DNA from: DATNIB01 sp035604685
Lineage (GTDB): Bacteria > Actinomycetota > Acidimicrobiia > Acidimicrobiales > RAAP-2
Assembly: GCA_035604685.1 (NCBI GenBank)
Contig: DATNIB010000014.1
Location: forward strand, 8,245 to 72,244
Length of the DNA: 64,000 bases
Direction: 5' to 3'
This document shows positions 7,495-16,042 of the stretch, piece after piece. The first letter of the stretch is position 1. Each line of letters begins with the position of its first letter. A program made the translations under genes and the position numbers. The notes below the pieces were generated by a model, which had not been told where the DNA came from, made no database searches, and saw only the letters and a list, made by a program, of their open reading frames with translations.

Positions 7495-8463
7495 CTACTC
7501 GTCCAAACCGACCGGCCCCCCGTCGACGATTTGATCCAGGTACTCGGAGAGCCCGTAGCCGACGCGCCCGTCCTCGAGCGTCCAGCGCGTGAGACCTTCG
7601 GAGATGCGCGTCACCAGTTCGGCACCGTCGGGGTCGCGGCGGCGGTTGCGCAACGGGATCAGGTTGAGGACCGACCCGCGTACCACCCACGTCCGCTGGT
7701 CGGTGACGAGCTCGGCCTCGATCGCCTTGTGGTACCGCCCCTCGCCCTCCCAGGTGGAGCGGATCCGGAAGTCGCGGCACGGCTGGAGCGCCTGGCCGTC
7801 CCAGACGAAGCCGCCACGGGTGCCGGGGCCGTCGCGCCGGGCGACCCGCGACCCCATGAAGCCGAAGTCCGCCCCGACGTTGCCCGTGAGCCAGCGGTAG
7901 TACCACGGCGCCTGCCAGTAGCGCGGACCCCAGCTGTGGTCGCGCAGGCCGAAACCGTCGAACTCCCAGCGGTCGTCCCCCACCTGCAGCGTGCCGCTTG
8001 CCGCCACCAGCTGCTCGTAGTGGCCACGGGCGAACTCCTCGCCCGGGCGTTCGGCGGGTTGGTCCGGCTCGCCGCCGAACATGGCGGAGCCGCCCCGGTA
8101 GACGAGGCGCACCGAGCCCGCCGTGTGCGGGTTCGAGGTGAAGGCCCGGCGCGGGTCGGCCATCTCTAGCGGATCGGTCAACAGGACGACCGGTCCCTCG
8201 TAGCTCACCTTGAGCTCCTCGAAGGGGGTCACCACCTCGAAGCGCATCCCCGCCGCGTCGAACGCGTCGTTGGACGAGATGCGGGGGCGGGCGAACATGA
8301 AGGCCACCCGACCGTCGGGGAGGTAGACGCAGATCGTCATCTCGCCGGTTCCCTCATTGGCCCGGTTCCCCAGCCGGAAGAACGCGCCGAGGCGCGTGGC
8401 GGGGTCGTAGGCGTTGAAGTACATCGACTCGTTGAAGTTGGGCTCGGGTCCCAACTCGTGCAT
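7495..8463 (-). CDS. DUF7064/DUF7065-like conserved protein
   Basis: 322 aa of a beta-rich two-domain protein. Recognisable family features are the N-terminal NFNESMYFNAYD, the central DGFGLRDHSWGPRYW and the C-terminal GLSEYLDQIVDGG. The lipocalin-like pairing resembles CrtC/AttH-type hydratases, but no activity is established. The ATG at 8463 is the only standard start: the same frame continues upstream through sequence that fits the family (IAIRLEPHDEY) to a TAG, with only CTG and ATC codons available, so a non-standard CTG start at about 8484 is possible. It is monocistronic and diverges from the phosphotransferase gene. Confidence 0.7.
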   Translation of the reverse strand: MHELGPEPNFNESMYFNAYDPATRLGAFFRLGNRANEGTGEMTICVYLPDGRVAFMFARPRISSNDAFDAAGMRFEVVTPFEELKVSYEGPVVLLTDPLEMADPRRAFTSNPHTAGSVRLVYRGGSAMFGGEPDQPAERPGEEFARGHYEQLVAASGTLQVGDDRWEFDGFGLRDHSWGPRYWQAPWYYRWLTGNVGADFGFMGSRVARRDGPGTRGGFVWDGQALQPCRDFRIRSTWEGEGRYHKAIEAELVTDQRTWVVRGSVLNLIPLRNRRRDPDGAELVTRISEGLTRWTLEDGRVGYGLSEYLDQIVDGGPVGLDE

Positions 8464-8544
8464 GTACTCGTCGTGGGGTTCCAGGCGGATGGCGATCGGG
8501 CCAGCCTAACGACGGGCCGGCAGCCGGGTCGTTAGTCTGCGCGC

Positions 8545-9966
8545 GTGGACGATCGGGAGCTGACCGAGCGGCTGCGAACCGTCCTCGGGGCCGCCCTCGG
8601 GGAGCCGGTGGTCGTGGAGGGCCTGACCCGCCTGCCCGGTGGAGCCTCGAAGGACACCTGGAGCTTCTCGGCCCGCGGTTCGGGCGGATCGGTGCGGCGG
8701 CTGGTCCTGCGCCGCGACCGCGACCGGATGGGGCCGTCGGGGTCGCGGCTCGGCCTCGAAGCGGCCCTCCTGGCCGCGGCCGCGGCCGTCGGCGTCCCGG
8801 TGCCGCCGGTCGTGGCCACCGGTGTCGACTCGGACGAGCTCGGCGCGGCGTTTCTCATCACCGAATTCGTCGACGGAGAGACGATCCCGCGCCGGATCCT
8901 GCGCGACGAACAGTGGGCCAGCGTGCGCCCGGTCCTGGCCGCGCAGTGCGGACAGATTCTGGCCGCCGTCCACCGGATCCCCCCTGGCGAGGTGCCGGGC
9001 CTCGGTGCCGGCGACCCCCTGGCCCAGCTGCGGGGCCAGCTCGACCAGCTGGGCCAGCCCCACCCGGCGTTCGAGCTGGGGCTCCGCTGGCTCGAGCGGA
9101 CGCGTCCCGCGGCCTCGGTGCCGGGCGTGGTGCACGGCGACTTCCGCAACGGCAATCTGATCGTCGGTGACGACGGCATCCGGGCCGTCTTGGACTGGGA
9201 GCTGGCCCATCTGGGCGACGCGGTCGAGGACCTCGGGTGGCTCTGCGTGAAGGCCTGGCGCTTCGGTTCACCGCTTCCCGTGGGCGGGTTCGGCTCCATC
9301 GAGCAGCTCGTGACCGCCTACCAGGCCGCCGGGGGCCGGCCCGTCGACGAAGACGTCCTCCGCTGGTGGATCGTGCTCGGCACGCTGCGGTGGGGGATCA
9401 TCTGCATCGCACAGGCGCTCACCCACCTGAGCGGCGCGGTCCGCTCGGTGGAGCTGGCCGCCATCGGCCGCCGGGTGTGCGAGGTCGAGTCCGATCTGAT
9501 GGAGCTCCTGCCCTGGACCGACCCGAGTGGCATTCCGGGCCGGCCGCCGCTCACCGCCGGGGGACCACCGGCCCTCGAGCGACCCCCCGGCCCGCGCGGC
9601 GCCCCCCACGACGTGCCGTCGGCCGTCCAGCTCCTCGACGCGGTGCGCGAGTTCCTGGAGAACGAGGTGTCCCCGGCGACGGAGGGCCGGGTGCGCTTCC
9701 ACGTCCGGGTGGCCGCCAACGTCGTCGCCATGGTGGGTCGCGAGGTCGAGCTGCGCGAGGCACTGGCCATCGCGCACGCGGCGCGCCTGGCCGGGCTGGG
9801 CGTCGGCAGCGAGGCCGAGCTGGCCGCGGCCATCCGGTCCGGGGCGTTCGACGATCGTCTGGGCACGGTGAGCGACGCGGTGCGGGCCACGGTGGCCGAC
9901 AAGCTGGCGGTGGCCAATCCGGGGCATCGTCTCCCGCCGGCCACGTCCTCGCCCGGCCCCGGGTGA
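8545..9966 (+). CDS. Phosphotransferase (APH/ACAD10-like) fused to DUF6285
   Basis: 473 aa from a GTG. Residues 1-340 are an aminoglycoside-phosphotransferase-like kinase: LPGGASKDTWSF for the nucleotide loop, VLRRDR for the lysine strand, VVHGDFRNGNLIV for the catalytic loop and VLDWELAHLGD for the metal-binding Asp. This branch is the one associated with acyl-CoA dehydrogenases (ACAD10/11), which phosphorylate hydroxyacyl-CoA. Residues about 355-460 (PSAVQLLDAVREFLENEV onward) match the DUF6285 helical domain that is often a separate gene next to such kinases. It is followed 39 bp later by a LiuC-like hydratase, consistent with acyl-CoA catabolism. Confidence 0.85.
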   Translation: MDDRELTERLRTVLGAALGEPVVVEGLTRLPGGASKDTWSFSARGSGGSVRRLVLRRDRDRMGPSGSRLGLEAALLAAAAAVGVPVPPVVATGVDSDELGAAFLITEFVDGETIPRRILRDEQWASVRPVLAAQCGQILAAVHRIPPGEVPGLGAGDPLAQLRGQLDQLGQPHPAFELGLRWLERTRPAASVPGVVHGDFRNGNLIVGDDGIRAVLDWELAHLGDAVEDLGWLCVKAWRFGSPLPVGGFGSIEQLVTAYQAAGGRPVDEDVLRWWIVLGTLRWGIICIAQALTHLSGAVRSVELAAIGRRVCEVESDLMELLPWTDPSGIPGRPPLTAGGPPALERPPGPRGAPHDVPSAVQLLDAVREFLENEVSPATEGRVRFHVRVAANVVAMVGREVELREALAIAHAARLAGLGVGSEAELAAAIRSGAFDDRLGTVSDAVRATVADKLAVANPGHRLPPATSSPGPG

Positions 9967-10005
9967 GGCCTACCATCTCCCAGTCGACCGAGCCCGGGAG
10001 GACGA

Positions 10006-10764
10006 GTGCCGCCGCCCACCAGCTGTGAGATCGCCGGCGGCGTGGCCACGATCACGCTCGACCTGCCCGAAAAGCGCAATGCGCTGACGGCCGAGCTGCT
10101 CGACTCGCTGGGGGACGACCTGTCCCGGGTGGGGTCCCTGTCGTCGGTCCGGGTGGTCGTCTTGACCCACACGGGACCCACCTTCTGCGCCGGCGCAGAC
10201 ATCGGCGGGGCCGGACCGGGGCGCGTCGACCTGGTCAGCGTGCTCCGACTGGTGCAGGACATGGAGAAGCCGGTCGTGGCCCGGATCGCCGGAGGCTGCT
10301 TCGGCGGGGGGATCGGCCTGGCCGCGGTGTGTGACATCTCGGTCGCCGGCCTGGCCGCCCGCTTCGCCTTCAGCGAGGTTCGGATCGGGGTGGCTCCGGC
10401 GATCATCTCGGTCGTCTGCTTGGCCAAGATGCGCCGGTCGGACGCCGCCGAGCTGTTCTTGACCGGCGCGCCGTTCGACGCGCCGCGGGCGGTCGCGGTC
10501 GGCCTGATCAGCCGGGCGGTCGACCCCGACGAGCTCGACCACACCGTGACCGAGGTGGTCGACCATCTCCTCCTCGGCGGGCCCCAAGCGTTGGCCGCCG
10601 CCAAGAGCCTGATCGGGACCGTGCCGGGCATGGGGCGAGACGAGGCGTTCGACTGGACGCGGTCGCTCTCGGAACGGCTCTTCTCCTCGACGGAGGCCGC
10701 CGAGGGCATCGCCGCGTTCAGGGCGCGTCGCCCGGCCCCCTGGGTCCAGCCTGAGGAGCGCTAG
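10006..10764 (+). CDS. Enoyl-CoA hydratase/isomerase family, LiuC-like
   Basis: 252 aa from a GTG. Crotonase landmarks are LPEKRNALT, TFCAGADIGGAG (oxyanion hole) and GGCFGGGIGLAAVCD. The second oxyanion region lacks the Glu used by classical hydratases, but FSEVRIGVAPAII keeps a Glu. This combination (GGGxGLxxxCD with SEVRxGxxPA) is the one I associate with methylglutaconyl-CoA or isohexenylglutaconyl-CoA hydratases of leucine and acyclic-terpene breakdown. The convergent carboxyltransferase and dehydrogenase genes next door support that assignment. The exact substrate is inferred. Confidence 0.85.
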   Translation: MPPPTSCEIAGGVATITLDLPEKRNALTAELLDSLGDDLSRVGSLSSVRVVVLTHTGPTFCAGADIGGAGPGRVDLVSVLRLVQDMEKPVVARIAGGCFGGGIGLAAVCDISVAGLAARFAFSEVRIGVAPAIISVVCLAKMRRSDAAELFLTGAPFDAPRAVAVGLISRAVDPDELDHTVTEVVDHLLLGGPQALAAAKSLIGTVPGMGRDEAFDWTRSLSERLFSSTEAAEGIAAFRARRPAPWVQPEER

Positions 10765-10773
10765 CCCCCGCGC

Positions 10774-12300
10774 TCAGACGGGGTGCACCCCGTGGCGCTT
10801 CTGCACGGCCTGGCGGTCGACGGGGTCCGCCACCGAGAATCGGTTGATGAGCTCGCCGCGGAGCTTCTCGAACGGCACGACGCCGTCGACGTGGAGGTCT
10901 CCGGCCAGCCGGAAGAGATCGACGTCCTCCTCGTACTCCCGGCGTCGATCCGAGACGAACGCGTCGCGCGCGGCGGGGTCGTCGAGCGCCGCGATCTTGT
11001 TGGCGTAGACGGCGTTCACCGCGGCCTGCGGTCCCATGACCGCGATCTTGGCGGTGGGCAAGGCGAGGGTGGCGATGGGGTCGAAGGCCGGTCCGCAGAA
11101 GGCATAGAGGCCCGCGCCGTAGGCCTTGCGGACGATCACCGAGATCTTGGGCACGGTCGCCTCGGTGACCGCGGCGACCATCTTGGCGCCGTGGCGGATG
11201 ATCCCCTGGCGCTCCACCTGGGTGCCGATCATGAAGCCCGGGACGTCGGCCAGGAACAGGAGCGGCACGTTGTAGGCGTCGCAGAGCCAGACGAATCGGG
11301 CAGCCTTATCGGCGGAGTCGACGAACAGCACCCCGCCCTTGTTCGCCGGATTGCTGGCCACTACCCCGACGGCGTGGCCGTCCAGGCGGGCGAACCCGGT
11401 GATGATCTCCGTCGCGAACAGCGGCTTGACCTCATAGAGGCTGTCGGCGTCGACGATGCAGTCGAGCACCGCCCGCATCTCGTAGCCGGCCGCTTCCTCG
11501 GCGGGCAGCTCGCCGGACGACAGCTCCCGCAGGGGTCCCGTACCCGCCGCCACCGGGGGCAGCTGACGCCACGAGGAGGGGAGGTAGGAGAACAGCAGGC
11601 GGGCCTGGTCGATCGCGTCGGCGTCGTCGATGGCCAGGTTGTCGCCGCAGCCCGAGACCGTCGCGTGCATGCGGGCGCCCCCCATCTCCTCGAGACTGAC
11701 CCGCTCGCCGATCACCTCCTCGGCCATGCGCGGGGACCCGAGGTACATCGAGGCGTTCCCCTCGACCATGATCACCACGTCGCAGAACGCCGGGACGTAG
11801 GCGCCGCCGGCCGCCGAGGGCCCGAACAGGCAGCAGATCTGCGGGGCGACACCCGAGAGCTTGACCTGGTTGGCGAAGATCCGGCCCGCGCCGCGCCGTC
11901 CCGGGAACATCTCGACCTGATCGGTGATGCGGGCGCCGGCCGAGTCGACGAGCCAGAAGATCGGGAGCTCGTGGCGGAGGGCGTGCTCGGTCGTGCGGAC
12001 GATCTTCTCGACGGTCCGCGCCCCCCACGAGCCCGCCTTGACGGTCGGGTCGTTGGCGATCACGCAGACGGGTCGGCCGTCCACCCGACCGCTGCCGGTG
12101 ACCACGCCGTCGGCCGGCAGGTCGGGCGCGTTGGTGTTGGCCAGCAGCCCGTCCTCGGAGAGCGTCCCGGGATCGAGGAGGAGGTCCAGCCGGTCGCGCA
12201 CCGCCAGCTTCTTCGGGCCCGCGGGCGCGGAACCCCGGGGGGCGTTCCCGGCCCGTGCTCGATCGATCCGGGCGGCGAGGTCCTCGGGCGGTCGGCTCAT
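10774..12300 (-). CDS. Acyl-CoA carboxylase carboxyltransferase subunit (MccB/PccB-like)
   Basis: 508 aa. Both crotonase-like halves of a carboxyltransferase beta subunit are present: VKAGSWGARTVEKIVR, VDSAGARITDQVEMFPGRRGAGRIF and FGPSAAGGAYVPAFCD in the N half, LFVDSADKAARFVWLCDAYN and YGAGLYAFCGPAFDPI in the C half. It should transfer CO2 from carboxybiotin to an acyl-CoA. The HATVSGCGD stretch and the neighbours (acyl-CoA dehydrogenase, LiuC-like hydratase, HMG-CoA lyase-like protein) favour methylcrotonyl-CoA or geranoyl-CoA over propionyl-CoA. Its ATG overlaps the dehydrogenase stop (ATGA). No biotin-carboxylase/BCCP subunit is in the window. Confidence 0.93.
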   Translation of the reverse strand: MSRPPEDLAARIDRARAGNAPRGSAPAGPKKLAVRDRLDLLLDPGTLSEDGLLANTNAPDLPADGVVTGSGRVDGRPVCVIANDPTVKAGSWGARTVEKIVRTTEHALRHELPIFWLVDSAGARITDQVEMFPGRRGAGRIFANQVKLSGVAPQICCLFGPSAAGGAYVPAFCDVVIMVEGNASMYLGSPRMAEEVIGERVSLEEMGGARMHATVSGCGDNLAIDDADAIDQARLLFSYLPSSWRQLPPVAAGTGPLRELSSGELPAEEAAGYEMRAVLDCIVDADSLYEVKPLFATEIITGFARLDGHAVGVVASNPANKGGVLFVDSADKAARFVWLCDAYNVPLLFLADVPGFMIGTQVERQGIIRHGAKMVAAVTEATVPKISVIVRKAYGAGLYAFCGPAFDPIATLALPTAKIAVMGPQAAVNAVYANKIAALDDPAARDAFVSDRRREYEEDVDLFRLAGDLHVDGVVPFEKLRGELINRFSVADPVDRQAVQKRHGVHPV

Positions 12301-13439
12301 GCGACCGGCAGCCCGAGGCTGCGGGCGATGACCAGTCGTTGGATCTCGCTCGTGCCCTCGCCGATTTCGAGGATCTTGGCGTCGCGGTAGAGGCGGGCGA
12401 CGGGGGAGTCCTCCATGAAGCCGAAGCCACCGAAGATCTGGGTCGCGACTCGCGTGGCCGACACCGCCGCCTCCGTCGAGTACAGCTTGGCCATCGCGGC
12501 CGGTTGGCGGTACGGACGTCCGGAGTCCTTGCACCACGCGGCCTTGTAGGTGAGATTCCGGGCGTTCTCCACCGCGACCGCCAGGTCGGCGATCGCGAAG
12601 CCGACGGCCTGAAACCGCCCGATCGGCCCGCCGAAGGCCGACCGTTGCTTGGCGTATTCCAGCGAGTGGTCGAGGCAAGCCTGGGCACACCCGACCGCCA
12701 GGGCCGCGATGGCGATCCGCCCGTCGTCGAGGATCGACCGGAAGTTGACGAACCCTGCCCCGGTCTCGCCCAGCTGCGCGTCGCTCGGGATCCAGCAGTC
12801 GTCGAGCGCGATGCCGTGCGTGTCACTCGCGTGCCAACCCAGCTTGCGAGGCGCGGGCTCGATCACTAGCCCGCGGCTGCCGGCCGGGACGATGAAGGCC
12901 GTGACCTCGTTCTCGCCCGTCTTGGCGGTGACCGTGACGATCGACGTGATCGGGGTGCCCGAGTTGGTGATGAAGGCCTTGGCGCCGTTCAACGTCCAGC
13001 CCCCGGTCGCCGGGGTGGCCTTCGTGCGGGTCGCCCGGGCGTCACTGCCCCCGTCGGGTTCGGTCAGGCCGAACGCGCCGAGGGCGCGGCCGGTCACGAG
13101 ATCGGGGAGCCAGCGCTGGCGCTGGTCGTCGGTGCCGAATCGGAAGATCGGGGTCGCGCCGAGACCGACGCCCGCCGAGAGCGTGATCCCGACCGACTGG
13201 TCGATCCGGCCGATCTCTTCGATCGCCAGGCAGAGCGACAGGAGGTCCCCGCCGGCGCCACCCCACTCTTCGGGGAACGGGAGGCCGAACAGACCCAGGT
13301 CACCCATGGCGTACAGCACGCCGACCGGCAGGCAACCCGCAAGGTCCCACTCGTCGGTGTGGGGTGCGAGCTCGGTCCGGGCGAAGTCTCGGACGGTCCG
13401 CTGAAGGGCGAGGTGTTCCTCGCTGGGCTGCAGATCCAT
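12297..13439 (-). CDS. Acyl-CoA dehydrogenase (isovaleryl-CoA dehydrogenase-like)
   Basis: 380 aa, full length for the family. FAD-binding and substrate motifs are visible: FGLTEPDGGSDA, FITNSGTPI, YAKQRSAFGGPIGRFQAV, then QIFGGFGFMEDSPVARLYRD and the C-terminal LEIGEGTSEIQR that carries the catalytic Glu. It oxidises an acyl-CoA to the 2-enoyl-CoA with electrons to ETF. The carboxyltransferase and HMG-CoA lyase context suggests isovaleryl- or citronellyl-CoA as substrate. It diverges from the TetR gene across a palindromic operator eight bp from its ATG, so it and the carboxyltransferase are probably controlled by that regulator. Confidence 0.93.
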   Translation of the reverse strand: MDLQPSEEHLALQRTVRDFARTELAPHTDEWDLAGCLPVGVLYAMGDLGLFGLPFPEEWGGAGGDLLSLCLAIEEIGRIDQSVGITLSAGVGLGATPIFRFGTDDQRQRWLPDLVTGRALGAFGLTEPDGGSDARATRTKATPATGGWTLNGAKAFITNSGTPITSIVTVTAKTGENEVTAFIVPAGSRGLVIEPAPRKLGWHASDTHGIALDDCWIPSDAQLGETGAGFVNFRSILDDGRIAIAALAVGCAQACLDHSLEYAKQRSAFGGPIGRFQAVGFAIADLAVAVENARNLTYKAAWCKDSGRPYRQPAAMAKLYSTEAAVSATRVATQIFGGFGFMEDSPVARLYRDAKILEIGEGTSEIQRLVIARSLGLPVA

Positions 13440-13445
13440 CAGCTC

Positions 13446-13465
13446 TCCTTAGCGATTACTAAGGA
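13446..13465. promoter_or_regulatory. TetR operator palindrome between acd and tetR
   Basis: TCCTTAGCGATTACTAAGGA has perfect 7-bp arms (TCCTTAG/CTAAGGA) around a 6-bp centre. It lies 6 bp from the acyl-CoA dehydrogenase start and 13 bp from the TetR start, so one dimer pair could silence both divergent units. Position and symmetry make it a strong operator candidate for the adjacent regulator. Confidence 0.75.
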
Positions 13466-13478
13466 TACTATCGTCAGC

Positions 13479-14132
13479 ATGAGTGCCGAGCTCGCGACCG
13501 CGACGGGGGCCCGGCGCGGCTCGCGCCACGCCGACTACCTCCGTGCCGCCGCGCAGCTGTTCGCCGAACGGGGCTACGGCGGGACCTCCGTGGAGGACGT
13601 CGGGAGCCGCCTGGGGGTGTCCGGCCCGGCGGTCTACTGGCACTTTGCAAGCAAGGAGGCGCTGCTGACCGAGATGCTGTCGGACATCAGCGATTCGCTG
13701 CTCGAAGGCGGGCAGCGTTGTGTCTCCCAAGCCGGTGATGACGAAGACGCCCTCACGAGCCTGGTCCGCTGGCAGGTCCAGTTCGCACTCGACCATCCCG
13801 AGCTCATCACGGTGCACGCCCGCGACCTCGCCCACGTCCCTCAACCCGCCCGCCAGCGCATTCGGCGGACCCAGCGCCTGTATGCCGAGCTGTGGGTGGG
13901 GGCGCTTGGCGGCATCGCTCCCGACGTTCCCGAACCGCTCCGGAGGGCGGCCACACATGCGGCCATCGGGCTCATCAACTCCACCCCCTACATCGCCGCC
14001 AACCTGAACCGGACGTCGGTGGCCGCCCTGCTCGAGCAGATGGCGGTCGCCGCGCTCCATCGGGCGGTCGGCGTGCCGCCCGCCGACGAGCACCGGGCGC
14101 AGACGGGTCGAGGGCCGTTCGCCCGTGGTTGA
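13479..14132 (+). CDS. TetR/AcrR family regulator of acyl-CoA catabolism
   Basis: 217 aa from the ATG at 13479, chosen because the palindrome would otherwise fall inside the coding region. The N-terminal HTH is clear: RHADYLRAAAQLFAERGYGGTSVEDVGSRLGVSGPAVYWHFASKEALL, here quoted only as its landmarks AAAQLFAERGYGGTSVEDV and GPAVYWHFASKEAL. The C-terminal two thirds form the helical ligand domain. By context it senses an acyl-CoA and controls the divergent dehydrogenase-carboxyltransferase genes and itself. Its stop lies 8 bp inside the following lyase gene. Confidence 0.9.
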   Translation: MSAELATATGARRGSRHADYLRAAAQLFAERGYGGTSVEDVGSRLGVSGPAVYWHFASKEALLTEMLSDISDSLLEGGQRCVSQAGDDEDALTSLVRWQVQFALDHPELITVHARDLAHVPQPARQRIRRTQRLYAELWVGALGGIAPDVPEPLRRAATHAAIGLINSTPYIAANLNRTSVAALLEQMAVAALHRAVGVPPADEHRAQTGRGPFARG

Positions 14133-14991
14133 CCAGGTCCAGATCTCGATCCGCGAGGTGGGACCTCGCGACGGCCTCCAGCGCGAGGCGCCGCTCGGCG
14201 TCGCCCAGCGCCTGTCGCTCATCGAGGGCCTGGTCGGCTGCGGCCTCTCTGCGCTCGAGGTGGCCGCGTTTGTCTCGGAGCGGGCCGTGCCGGCCATGGC
14301 CGGGGCCGCCGAATTGGTGGCCCTTCTGCCCCAGGACAGTCGCTGCACCTGGTGGGCACTGGTTCCCAACCTCACGGGTGCTCGGCGAGCGATGCAGGCC
14401 GGCATCGACCATGTCAGCGTGACCGTCTCGAGCTCGGAGGAGTACAGCCGGCGGAACGTCGGGATGGGCGTCGAGGAGTCAGCCGCCGAGGCGATGGCGA
14501 TCGCCGCCATCGTCCCGGTCGTCGACGTCGTGGTGTCCTGCGCGTTCGGTTCGCCCTATGAGGGCGCGGTGGATCCCGGCGCAGTGGCGGCCCTGGCCAT
14601 CCGGTTCGAGAGCACCGGCGCGTCGGTCACCCTGGCCGACACCACCGGCCTGGCGACCCCCCGAGGCGTCCGGGACGTCCTGGCGGCCACTGGCAACGGG
14701 GTGGGGCTCCATCTCCACGACACGCGCGGGACGGCGCTCCTGAACGCGTACGCCGCGCTGGAGCTGGGGGTCACGAGGTTCGACACCTCGGTCGGCGGGT
14801 TGGGCGGTTCGCCGTTCGCCGACGACGCCGGCGGGAACCTCGCCACCGAGGAACTTGTCTACCTCCTCGACGATCTCGGGCTCCACACCGGCGTTGACCT
14901 CGACTCGGTCCTGGCGGTGGCCCGGCGCCTGGGCGACTGGTTGGGTCGTCCGCCACCCGGTCGATTGGCCGGCATCGGCCAGCCGAGCTGA
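14125..14991 (+). CDS. Hydroxymethylglutaryl-CoA lyase family protein (Ser in place of catalytic Cys)
   Basis: 288 aa from a GTG that overlaps the TetR gene. The DRE-TIM barrel opens with REVGPRDGLQREAP, has a metal-binding HLHDTRG and ends with GGLGGSPFADDAGGNLATEE. HMG-CoA lyase cleaves HMG-CoA to acetyl-CoA and acetoacetate, the last step of leucine breakdown. In known lyases the glycine-rich loop reads GGCPxA with a catalytic Cys; here it is GGSPFA, so Ser replaces Cys. The protein may be slower, use a different acyl-CoA, or be a related aldolase. Context still favours the leucine/isoprenoid pathway. Confidence 0.85.
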   Translation: MVDQVQISIREVGPRDGLQREAPLGVAQRLSLIEGLVGCGLSALEVAAFVSERAVPAMAGAAELVALLPQDSRCTWWALVPNLTGARRAMQAGIDHVSVTVSSSEEYSRRNVGMGVEESAAEAMAIAAIVPVVDVVVSCAFGSPYEGAVDPGAVAALAIRFESTGASVTLADTTGLATPRGVRDVLAATGNGVGLHLHDTRGTALLNAYAALELGVTRFDTSVGGLGGSPFADDAGGNLATEELVYLLDDLGLHTGVDLDSVLAVARRLGDWLGRPPPGRLAGIGQPS

Positions 14992-15135
14992 CGGCATCGC
15001 CTGGGCACCGGTCAGGCGGCAACCCGGCGGGCGTCTCGGCCATCCCTGGCCGGCCGGTGCGCCGTAGGCTGGCGGGCGGACACGAGGTCGGGGCGCTCGA
15101 GTCCCCGGCGCTCGATGGGACGCGGAGGCAAGCCG

Positions 15136-15897
15136 ATGACCTCGAGGACCGACTCGACCAACACCGCCCGTCGACGCTGGAACTCGGCGGGCCTCACCGC
15201 CCTCTTGGCGGTGGTGATCGGGTTCGGGCTCACGGGGTGCTCGATCGTGACCAAGGTGCGCGGGGTCGTGCACGGTGTGGAGGCCAACAAGGCCGCGGTC
15301 GACGCGTTCACGGCCAAGATCCAGTCCGGCCAGCCACCGACGTTCGAGGTGACGTACACGACGACCGGTAGTGCGCCGGCCACCATCGTCTACGCCGTCG
15401 AGGCACCGAAGGGGCTCGCGTTCACTGATACCCCGTCGGGCGGTGCCAATCCGACGAGCCTGGACATCATCGTGAATTCGTCGGGCGAGTACTCCTGTTC
15501 GCCGGCCTCGGGCGGTTCTGCCCCCTCGTGTCAGAGGGTGCAGCCGGCCAACCAAGCCACCGAGAACCAACTCTTCGACTTCTACACGCCGTCCCACTGG
15601 GTCGCGTTCCTGCAGGACTTCTCGCTGGCTGCCGGCTTTGCTGGTGACAAGGTCACGTCATCGACCATGACGGTGAACGGGTTCCCCCTGTCGTGCGTCG
15701 ACTTCAACGCGACCGGTGTTGCCGGGACCAGCACGATCTGCACCACGGCCCAGGGCCTGCTCGGGTACGTGAAGGTGGCGTCGGACACGACCAGCTTCGA
15801 GATCACGAGCTTCACGACGTCGCCGTCCCCCTCCCTCTTTGCACTGCCCCCAGGGGCCAAGGTCACGATCGTGCAAGCCCCCACGACGACGACCTAG
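15136..15897 (+). CDS. Putative lipoprotein, 253 aa, unknown function
   Basis: The ATG at 15136 follows GGAGG at 8 bp; an in-frame ATG 21 bp upstream lacks such a site. A positively charged start and the segment LTALLAVVIGFGLTGCS form a lipoprotein signal with lipobox LTGC, so Cys near residue 35 would be lipidated and the protein anchored outside the membrane. The mature part is Ser/Thr-rich and beta-rich with further Cys residues (YSCSPA, APSCQR, LSCVDF, STICTT) and ends in a Thr run. I recognise no named domain; the layout resembles actinobacterial LppX/LprG-size lipoproteins only in general form. Confidence 0.75.
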   Translation: MTSRTDSTNTARRRWNSAGLTALLAVVIGFGLTGCSIVTKVRGVVHGVEANKAAVDAFTAKIQSGQPPTFEVTYTTTGSAPATIVYAVEAPKGLAFTDTPSGGANPTSLDIIVNSSGEYSCSPASGGSAPSCQRVQPANQATENQLFDFYTPSHWVAFLQDFSLAAGFAGDKVTSSTMTVNGFPLSCVDFNATGVAGTSTICTTAQGLLGYVKVASDTTSFEITSFTTSPSPSLFALPPGAKVTIVQAPTTTT

Positions 15898-15967
15898 CGC
15901 GCGCCGCGGCGGCTTCCTCGAAATGAAGAGCCGCGACTTGGTCGTTGTCTCGCCGAGATCGAGCCGC

Positions 15968-16020
15968 CGACGGGCCCCCGACCCGCCGCCCAGGGGGTGC
16001 GGCGGTTCGGGGGCCCGTCG
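15968..16020. terminator. 22-bp stem hairpin between convergent genes
   Basis: The arms 15968-15989 and 15999-16020 pair over 22 bp with one mismatch around a 9-base loop. It lies between the lipoprotein gene (ends 15897, plus) and the small genes ending at 16043 on the minus strand. There is no T-run on either side, so it is a likely bidirectional, U-tract-less terminator or mRNA-stabilising stem. Confidence 0.65.
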
Positions 16021-16042
16021 GGCGCGGGTGCGCGGGGGTTGG

